Positions 56,055 through 64,000 of a stretch of DNA of 64,000 nucleotides are shown piece by piece. The stretch is from contig NZ_CP107929.1 of the NCBI RefSeq assembly GCF_036017915.1, positions 3,223,501-3,287,500 on the forward strand, written 5' to 3'. A model generated the notes under the pieces. The model made no database searches. It saw only the letters and a list, made by a program, of their open reading frames with translations, and was not told the origin of the DNA. The position numbers were made by a program, and so were the translations under genes. The first letter of the stretch is position 1. Each line of letters starts with the position of its first letter. Source of the stretch: Micromonospora sp. NBC_00421 (GTDB taxonomy: Bacteria; Actinomycetota; Actinomycetes; Mycobacteriales; Micromonosporaceae).

Positions 56055-56640
56055 CGCCTGCGCCCCGTCGGCCGGGGGCGGCCTTCCTGGCCGGCCGGGA
56101 CGGCGGCGGTGCGCCCTCGTCGAGCGGGCCCGACCCGGCGGATGCCGCTCCCGCCTTCTTCACCGCCTTCTTGGCCACGGCCTTCTTCGCCACCGCCTTT
56201 TTCGCCACGGCCCTGGCCGGTGGGTCGGCGGCACCGGGCTCTCCGCCGGCCGCCGACCCGGGAACCGGCTGAGTCGGCGCGGTTGCCGGGACGGTGGTGT
56301 GGGGGGCGGCGTCAGCGGCCCGTAGCGCGGTCGACCCACCCTTGGCCTCACGGAGCTGCCGTTCCAGCTCGTGCACCCGACGGGTCAGCTCGGCCACCTC
56401 GTCGGCGGTGGCGAGGCCCACCGCGCCGAGTGCCCGGTCGACCTCGAACCGGACCAGCTTGGTCAGCGCCTCCCGGTTCGCCGCGCCGGTGGCGAGGAGT
56501 TCCTCGGCGAGCGCCTGGAGTTGCCCGGCGGTCGCGCCACTCGTACCCGCCAACCGTCGGGCGGCGTCCTGTGCCCTCCTCCGGGGCGCTTCCGTCAGGC
56601 CCAGGGCCAGCTCCAGGTAGGCGCGCCACGCGTCCTGCAT
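56044..56640 (-). CDS. Phasin-like helical protein with lysine/alanine repeat tail
   Basis: 198 residues from ATG 56640. Residues 1-100 are all-helical with a heptad-like pattern (LVRFEVDRALGAVG, then VAELTRRVHELERQLRE), like polyhydroxyalkanoate granule-associated (phasin) proteins. The tail from about 140 has three AVAKKAVAKK-type units and then Arg/Ala/Pro. This is a histone-H1-like basic segment seen in actinomycete phasin-like and HupS-like proteins. A nucleic-acid or granule-binding role is inferred. It overlaps the Pro-rich gene behind it. Confidence 0.75.
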   Translation of the reverse strand: MQDAWRAYLELALGLTEAPRRRAQDAARRLAGTSGATAGQLQALAEELLATGAANREALTKLVRFEVDRALGAVGLATADEVAELTRRVHELERQLREAKGGSTALRAADAAPHTTVPATAPTQPVPGSAAGGEPGAADPPARAVAKKAVAKKAVAKKAVKKAGAASAGSGPLDEGAPPPSRPARKAAPGRRGAGGAE

Positions 56641-56751
56641 GACCGAGTCCTTCCGCCGGGGCAGTGTGCGGCCCTCACGCTACCGGGCGCCCCGAGACGC
56701 CCATTGCGGTACGGTGCCGGGAAACGGCGTGGCGGGTACGAGGGAGACGAT

Positions 56752-57087
56752 GTGGCAAGCGTGGACGAGTGCCGACAGGCTCTGCGGGATCTTGCCGATC
56801 GTCTGGACCGGCACGCCGAGGCATCCGGCAAGATCGATCTGGATCGCACCCTGGCCTGCCGGCTCACCGACCTGGAGACGGCCTTCCACGGCCGGATCAC
56901 CGGTGGTCGACTGCGCGATCTCGCCGACGGCGACGACCCGAAGGCGAAGATCGCGCTGATCACCACCAGTGACGATCTGGTCGCCCTGACGCATGGTCAG
57001 CTCGACGTCACCAAGGCGGTCGCCGCCCGGCGGATCTCCATCAAGGCCAGCCCGTTCGACCTGCTGAAGCTGCGCAAGCTGCTCTGA
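56752..57087 (+). CDS. SCP2 sterol-binding-domain protein
   Basis: 111 residues from GTG 56752 with GAGGGAG upstream; the frame open from 56371 is a shadow. It has DLDRTLACRLTDLETAFHGRI, then KAKIALITTSDDLVALTHGQLDVTKAVAARRISIKASPFDLLKLRKLL (described by its ends), the compact SCP2 fold with the conserved KIxGDPxxL-like end. This family binds lipids or CoA esters. It is transcribed divergently from the phasin-like gene and convergently with the HAD gene. Confidence 0.85.
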   Translation: MASVDECRQALRDLADRLDRHAEASGKIDLDRTLACRLTDLETAFHGRITGGRLRDLADGDDPKAKIALITTSDDLVALTHGQLDVTKAVAARRISIKASPFDLLKLRKLL

Positions 57088-57135
57088 TTGGCGGCACCGA
57101 CGCCTGGTGCGGTGCGGTGGGCCGGCCAACAGGCA

Positions 57136-57172
57136 GGGGCGGCACCGCCCGTTGTCGGGTCGGTGCCGCCCC
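57136..57172. terminator. Bidirectional terminator between SCP2 and HAD genes
   Basis: GGGGCGGCACCG (57136-57147) pairs exactly with CGGTGCCGCCCC (57161-57172) around a 13-base loop, in the 113-bp gap between convergent genes. Confidence 0.85.
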
Positions 57173-57200
57173 GGGCCCCGCTGTCAGATCGTCGAGATGG

Positions 57201-58220
57201 TCAGGTGGCCAGGCCGAACCCGGCCAGCACCTGCTCCGCCTCCGGTGAGGCCGGTCGCACGTCCGCACCGGTGCCGGCCGACCAGGCGACCGCACAGAGC
57301 GCCGCCAGGGCGTCCAGCGGCCGTCCGGCACCGCGCAGCTCCACCGCCCCCTCCACCGCCGTCGCCGACCATCCGCCGGCCTGTGGATCGCCGGGAACCC
57401 GGACCACCGCCGCCGGGTCGAAGAGCCCGGCCAGGTCCGCCGCGACGTGGGTCGGCCGCCGCTGTTCGGCAGCCGTCAACAGCTCGGGTACGTCGCTGAC
57501 GCCGGTGAGCACCAGCAGGCTGTCCAGCCCGGCCCGGCGGGCACCCTCGATGTCGGTGTCCAGCCGGTCACCGACCACAAGCGTCCGGCCGGTGCCTGCG
57601 CGTCTGGCAGCGGTGGCGAAGAGCGCCGGCTCGGGTTTGCCGACCACCACGTCGGGTGCCCGGTCCAGGGCATGCCGCAGGGCGGCCACCAGCGACCCGT
57701 TACCCGGCAGCGGGCCACGCCCACTCGGTAGCGTCCGGTCGGTGTTGGTGGCCACCCAGGTCGCCCCGGCCCGGATCGCCACCGATGCCTCGGCCAGGTC
57801 CATCCAGCTCACCTGCGGGCCGTACCCCTGAACGACGGCGACCGGCGCGGCGTCGGCGCGGTCGACGGGGGTGAGCCCCACGGCGCGGATCTCGGCGCGC
57901 AGCGCCTCCGCACCGACGACGAGCACCGCAGCGTCGCCGGGAAACCGGTCCCGCAGCAGCTCTGCGGCGGCCGCCGCAGAGGTGAGAACCTCCGCGGGGT
58001 CGGCCGGTACACCCATCCCCGTGAGCAGGTCGGCGACCTCGCTCGAACGTCGTGAGGCGTTGTTCGTGGCGAACGCCACCGACCGACCCTCGGCCCGCAG
58101 CGCACCGAGCGCCTCGACCGCGCCGGGGATCGGCCGGTCGATCAGGTAGACCACCCCATCCAGGTCGAAGACGACCAGAGCGTACCCGTCGATCAGCCGG
58201 TCCCCGGCGACCTCGGTCAT
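57201..58220 (-). CDS. HAD-superfamily IIA hydrolase (NagD/p-nitrophenyl-phosphatase type)
   Basis: 339 residues. HAD motif 1 is VVFDLDGVVYLI, with motif 2 in VAFATNNASRRS and the C2A cap following. Motif 3 lies in VVGKPEPALF and motif 4 in LVVGDRLDTDIEGARRAG. The enzyme dephosphorylates small phosphorylated metabolites; substrate unknown. The last 70 residues are an extra domain not found in short NagD forms. ATG 58220 overlaps the TPR gene stop (ATGA), so it is translated with it. Confidence 0.92.
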   Translation of the reverse strand: MTEVAGDRLIDGYALVVFDLDGVVYLIDRPIPGAVEALGALRAEGRSVAFATNNASRRSSEVADLLTGMGVPADPAEVLTSAAAAAELLRDRFPGDAAVLVVGAEALRAEIRAVGLTPVDRADAAPVAVVQGYGPQVSWMDLAEASVAIRAGATWVATNTDRTLPSGRGPLPGNGSLVAALRHALDRAPDVVVGKPEPALFATAARRAGTGRTLVVGDRLDTDIEGARRAGLDSLLVLTGVSDVPELLTAAEQRRPTHVAADLAGLFDPAAVVRVPGDPQAGGWSATAVEGAVELRGAGRPLDALAALCAVAWSAGTGADVRPASPEAEQVLAGFGLAT

Positions 58221-61200
58221 CGCTGGTCCGCCCCCGACCCACGCCCGTCCACCGGCCGGGTCTCCGCCGGGGTCGTCACGTCGTCGACGGTGTCGGCCGG
58301 ACGCGCGATCGTGCCGGGCCGGGTATCCGCAGTACCGCCGTCGGTCTCGTCGGCGGCGGTTTCCCGCCCACCGTCGCGCCGGTCGTCGTCGAGGTCGCCG
58401 CGATCCTCGTCGCTTCCGTCCCCGTCGCGGTCACGATCGTCGTCCCCGTCCCCGTCCCCGTCCTCGTCGTCGCGGTCGCCCTCGTCGTCGAAGTCGCCCT
58501 CGTCGTCGCGGTCGCCCTCGTCGTCGAAGTCGCCCTCGTCGTCGCGGTCGCCCTCGTCGTCGAAGTCACCGTCCTCGTCGCGGTCGCCGGGGGTTCGCCC
58601 GAGTCCGGTGTCCGCGCCGGCCGGCAGCGCGCCGGCGGCCGATTCTTCGACCGGCTCGTCGTCCTCGTCGTCGCCCTCGATGACGACGCCGTCGAGCTCC
58701 AACAGCCGCTCCGGGGCATCGGTCTCACCGTCGGTGTCCACGTCGGCGGCGCGCGAGAACCACTCCCGGGCCTCCTCGCGGCGACCCACCGCGAGCAGCG
58801 CGTCGGCGTACGCGTAGCGCAGCCGGGCGGTCCACGGCTCGGCCACGTCGGTGGTCAGCTCCGGGACCTGCAGCATCGCCACGGCCGCGTCCTTCTGCCC
58901 CAGGTCCCCCCGGGCACCGCCGGCGACGATGAGCAGTTCGACCGCGACGGCCTTGTCGAGCTTGTCGTTGTCGGCCCCCCGGAACAGGTCGATCGCCCGC
59001 TCCGGACGCCCCAGGGCGCGCTCACAGTCGGCGAGCACGGCCAGGTGGCTCTGCAACCCGGTCATCCGGTGGAACGTACGCAGCTCGGCGATCGCCGTCT
59101 GCCACTCCCCCGCGTGGTAGGCGGCCAGACCGACCGCCTCGCGTACGGCGGAGATCCGCGAGGCCAGCCGCCGGGCCGCCATAGCGTGGGCCAGTGCCTC
59201 GACCGGGTCCTCGTCGATCAGTTGACCGGTGGCGACCAGGTGTCGTGCGACGGTCTCCGCCACCGGCTTGTTCAGCGAGAGGAGTTCCGCCCGAACGGCC
59301 GTGTCGAGGTCGCTCGCGGCAATCTCGTCCGGCAGCGCCGGCGCGGCCGATCGGCCGTCGGCCTCGTCCCGACGCTCCCGATCGGGGCCGAACCCGCCCT
59401 CGCGACGTCGGTCCTCGTCGCCTCGCTGGTCGTCGCGGCGCGGCCGGTCGTAACCGCCACGATCCGCGCCCCGGAAGCCACCCTCGCGGGAGTCACCGCC
59501 CCGGAAACCACCCTCACGCGGGCCGGACCGGAAACCACCCTCACGGCGGTCACCACCCTGGAACCCACCCTCACGGGAATCACCACCACGGAAACCACCC
59601 TCACGGGAGTCACCGTCCCGGCGGAAACCACCCGAACGGGAATCACCGTCACGCGGACCCGACCGGAAACCACCCTCACGGCGGTCACCACCCTGGAACC
59701 CACCCTCACGCCGGTCACCACCGCCGGGACGGCGGTCACCACCCCGGAAGCCACCCTCACGGGAATCACCACCCCGGAAGCCACCCTCACGGCGGTCGCC
59801 ACCGCCGAAACCACCCGGACGACGCTCACCCCCGGCAGCACCCTCCCGACGATCCCCGCCACGGAAGCCACCCTCGCGGGAGTCACCGCCCCGGAAACCA
59901 CCTTCACGCGGACCGGACCGGAAACCACCACGGTCACCACCACGCGAATCATCACGACGGTCCCCACCACGGAAACCACCCTCACGCGAGTCACCGCCCT
60001 GGCGGAAACCACCCGAGCGGGAATCACCATCACGCGGACCCGACCGGAAACCACCCTCACGGCGGTCACCACCCTGGAACCCACCCTCACGCCGGTCACC
60101 ACCGCCGGGACGGCGGTCACCACCCCGGAAGCCACCCTCACGGGAATCACCACCCCGGAAGCCACCCTCACGGCGGTCGCCACCGCCGAAACCACCCGGA
60201 CGACGCTCACCCCCGGCAGCACCCTCCCGACGATCCCCGCCACGGAAGCCACCCTCGCGGGAGTCACCGCCCCGGAAACCACCTTCACGCGGACCGGACC
60301 GGAAACCACCACGGTCACCACCACGCGAATCATCACGACGGTCCCCACCACGGAAACCACCCTCACGCGAGTCACCGCCCTGGCGGAAACCACCCGAACG
60401 GGAATCACCATCACGCGGACCCGACCGGAAACCACCCTCACGGCGGTCACCACCCTGGAACCCACCCTCACGCCGGTCACCACCGCCGGGACGGCGGTCA
60501 CCACCCCGGAAGCCACCCTCACGCGAGTCACCGTCCCGGCGGAAGCCACCGGGCCGCGAGTCTCCGCCCCGGAAACCACCCTCCCGACGATCCCCGCCAC
60601 GGAAGCCACCCTCGCGGGAGTCACCGCCCCGGAAGCCACCCTCACGGCGGTCGCCACCGCCGAAACCACCTTCACGCGGACCGGACCGGAAACCACCACG
60701 GTCACCACCACGCGAATCATCACGACGGTCCCCACCACGGAAACCACCCTCACGCGAGTCACCGTCCCGGCGGAAACCACCCGAACGGGAATCACCATCA
60801 CGCGGACCCGACCGGAAACCGCCCTCACGCGGTCCCGCGCGGTAGCTACCGTCACGACGATCGCCGCCGGAACCGGTGCCCTCACGCCGGTCGCCGCTGC
60901 GGAACCCACCGCTTCGAGGGGCGTCAGCATCGCGTCGGAAACCGCCTTCGCGGCGGTCCCCGCCACGGAAACCGCCGTCGCGGGAGTCGCCACCGGAACG
61001 GAAACCACCGGGCCGGGAGTCACCGGTACGGGGGCCCGAGCGGAAACCCTCCTCGCGCCGGTCGCCGCCCCGAGGTCCACCCTGCGAGGTGCCGCGGTCG
61101 TCGCGGTCGCCCCGGTACGGGGGACGGTCGTCCCGACGGGGGCCGGCGTCCCGCTGCTGGGGCCGGTCGGAGCGGTCTTCGTAACGGCGCGGACGATCTC

Positions 61201-61222
61201 CGCCCTGCGGTCCTGAACTCAC
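58217..61222 (-). CDS. 1001-residue repeat protein: RGG/RDGGF-type disordered N-terminus, TPR-like middle, acidic tail
   Basis: GTG 61222 is chosen for AGGAAGGA 7 bases upstream; the open frame reaches 61333. Residues 1-640 are nearly all Gly, Arg, Asp, Ser, Phe and Glu in units such as GGDRREGGFRGG and SREGGF, clearly disordered and similar to RGG RNA-binding segments. Residues 640-830 form a helical repeat domain (SDLDTAVRAELLSLNKPVAETV, then HAGEWQTAIAELRTFHRM) of TPR type. The tail from about 850 is strongly acidic with a DFDDEGDRDDEG repeat. It is transcribed just behind 5S rRNA, followed by the HAD gene. Role unknown; binding to RNA or ribosomes is inferred. Confidence 0.85.
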   Translation of the reverse strand: MSSGPQGGDRPRRYEDRSDRPQQRDAGPRRDDRPPYRGDRDDRGTSQGGPRGGDRREEGFRSGPRTGDSRPGGFRSGGDSRDGGFRGGDRREGGFRRDADAPRSGGFRSGDRREGTGSGGDRRDGSYRAGPREGGFRSGPRDGDSRSGGFRRDGDSREGGFRGGDRRDDSRGGDRGGFRSGPREGGFGGGDRREGGFRGGDSREGGFRGGDRREGGFRGGDSRPGGFRRDGDSREGGFRGGDRRPGGGDRREGGFQGGDRREGGFRSGPRDGDSRSGGFRQGGDSREGGFRGGDRRDDSRGGDRGGFRSGPREGGFRGGDSREGGFRGGDRREGAAGGERRPGGFGGGDRREGGFRGGDSREGGFRGGDRRPGGGDRREGGFQGGDRREGGFRSGPRDGDSRSGGFRQGGDSREGGFRGGDRRDDSRGGDRGGFRSGPREGGFRGGDSREGGFRGGDRREGAAGGERRPGGFGGGDRREGGFRGGDSREGGFRGGDRRPGGGDRREGGFQGGDRREGGFRSGPRDGDSRSGGFRRDGDSREGGFRGGDSREGGFQGGDRREGGFRSGPREGGFRGGDSREGGFRGADRGGYDRPRRDDQRGDEDRRREGGFGPDRERRDEADGRSAAPALPDEIAASDLDTAVRAELLSLNKPVAETVARHLVATGQLIDEDPVEALAHAMAARRLASRISAVREAVGLAAYHAGEWQTAIAELRTFHRMTGLQSHLAVLADCERALGRPERAIDLFRGADNDKLDKAVAVELLIVAGGARGDLGQKDAAVAMLQVPELTTDVAEPWTARLRYAYADALLAVGRREEAREWFSRAADVDTDGETDAPERLLELDGVVIEGDDEDDEPVEESAAGALPAGADTGLGRTPGDRDEDGDFDDEGDRDDEGDFDDEGDRDDEGDFDDEGDRDDEDGDGDGDDDRDRDGDGSDEDRGDLDDDRRDGGRETAADETDGGTADTRPGTIARPADTVDDVTTPAETRPVDGRGSGADQR
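59608..60520 (-). repeat. 381-bp (127-codon) tandem repeats inside the RGG-type segment
   Basis: The same landmark (CCCTGGAACCCACCCTCACG) occurs at 59691, 60072 and 60453, exactly 381 bp apart. Copies one and two match almost base for base over the full unit. The third is kept only up to about 60520. 381 is divisible by three, so each unit adds 127 residues. Near identity at DNA level indicates recent duplication and likely length variation between strains. Shorter units of 24-36 bp are nested inside. Confidence 0.9.
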
Positions 61223-61261
61223 AGGTACATCCTTCCTGATTGCGCCACCAACGGCGCGACG

Positions 61262-61299
61262 CAGTCGAGGGCCGACCCGGATGGGGCGGCCCTCGACTG
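61262..61299 (-). terminator. Terminator after the rRNA operon
   Basis: A perfect 13-bp stem (61262-61274 with 61287-61299) and 12-base loop lies just behind the 3' end of 5S rRNA. It is 40 bp upstream of the start of the repeat-protein gene, so leakage would transcribe that gene. Confidence 0.85.
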
Positions 61300-61306
61300 G
61301 AAAGTT

Positions 61307-61425
61307 GTCCGGCGGTGTCCTACTCTCCCACACCCTCCCGAGTGCAGTACCATCGGCGCTGGAGGGCTTAGCTTCCGGGTTCGGAATGTGACCGGGCGTT
61401 TCCCCTCCGCCATGACCGCCGTAAC
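61307..61425 (-). rRNA. rrf: 5S ribosomal RNA
   Basis: The minus strand reads GTTACGGCGGTCATGGCGGA at its start and has the conserved CCGAACCCGGAAGCTAAGCC and GATGGTACTGC segments of actinobacterial 5S rRNA. The 5' GGCGGT pairs with ACCGCC at the 3' end. Ends are estimated to within a few bases. Confidence 0.95.
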
Positions 61426-61514
61426 TCTATGAACATATCAACACACGCGCGGGCTGGTCGTGTGACCAGTCGGGGTGTTTGCTTGTTCAGAGTTGCACAG
61501 TGGACGCGTAGCAG

Positions 61515-64000
<2,486 letters not shown>

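Noticed and set aside
59608..60520. CRISPR-like array
   Set aside because: Repeats are contiguous coding units without unique spacers and no cas genes are near.
58052..61216. 1054-codon plus-strand ORF and a 681-codon one opposite the repeat protein
   Set aside because: Both are antisense shadows created by the GC-rich repeats. Sense-strand ribosome site, TPR-like domain and ATGA coupling to the HAD gene support the minus-strand gene.

Overview
The window is high-GC actinomycete chromosome, with GTG/TTG starts, strong G/C at third codon positions and tightly overlapped operons. Its contents point to Micromonosporaceae, most likely Micromonospora or a close relative. It has two parts that meet at a tRNA-Pro(GGG) gene at 31909-31982. 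Left of the tRNA is an accessory region of regulators, broken genes, transposase remnants and one large polyketide cluster. Right of it is a nearly gap-free run of conserved chromosomal genes that ends in an rRNA operon (5S and most of 23S, minus strand, running off the right edge).

Accessory part, 1-9.8 kb: small regulator/enzyme pairs (a TetR gene divergent from a decayed FAD monooxygenase across a double palindromic operator; TetR with cupin; winged-helix regulator with a four-helix membrane protein behind a perfect 23-bp inverted repeat; TetR divergent from an NAD-dependent epimerase). Among them lie remnants of an alpha/beta-hydrolase, an ISL3 transposase and an IS630 transposase.

Accessory part, 9.8-28.6 kb: a cluster I recognise as galbonolide/rustmicin type. 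Read on the minus strand it runs LAL/LuxR regulator, DUF5988-like small protein, AT-ACP (galA), ENR-KS-KSbeta-KR-DH (galB), KASIII-like protein (galC), P450 (galD), Rieske oxygenase (galE), then the methoxymalonyl-ACP set galK, galJ, galI, galH, with the O-methyltransferase galG convergent. The PKS is a single split module that must act iteratively. Its reductive set is complete because a FabL-type enoyl reductase (Y-x6-K) is fused to the N-terminus of GalB. The second KS lacks the active cysteine, GalC has Ser at the KASIII cysteine position, and no thioesterase is visible, so chain release is an open question. The gal symbols come from memory of the Streptomyces galbus cluster and were not checked by a search.

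Boundary, 28.6-32 kb: a gene-poor stretch, an SDR fragment, a DsbA-family gene broken by one in-frame TAA, and a tyrosine recombinase next to the 3' end of tRNA-Pro. This looks like the right end of an integrated element. Whether the gal cluster lies inside it cannot be decided because no left attachment site is visible.

Core part, 32-61 kb (nearly all minus strand): der, cmk, rluB, scpB, scpA, parA, xerD, ald, a NUDIX hydrolase, pyrG, an envelope/division block (large membrane protein, GT4 glycosyltransferase, MurJ-like flippase, PNPT-family transferase, MctB, SteA), recN, nadK, tlyA, two low-complexity proteins, an SCP2-domain gene (plus strand), a HAD-IIA hydrolase, and a 1001-residue repeat protein. 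The last has a disordered Arg/Gly/Asp/Phe-rich N-terminus built partly from 381-bp DNA repeats, a TPR-like middle and an acidic tail. A 38-codon ORF is translationally coupled to both tlyA and nadK.
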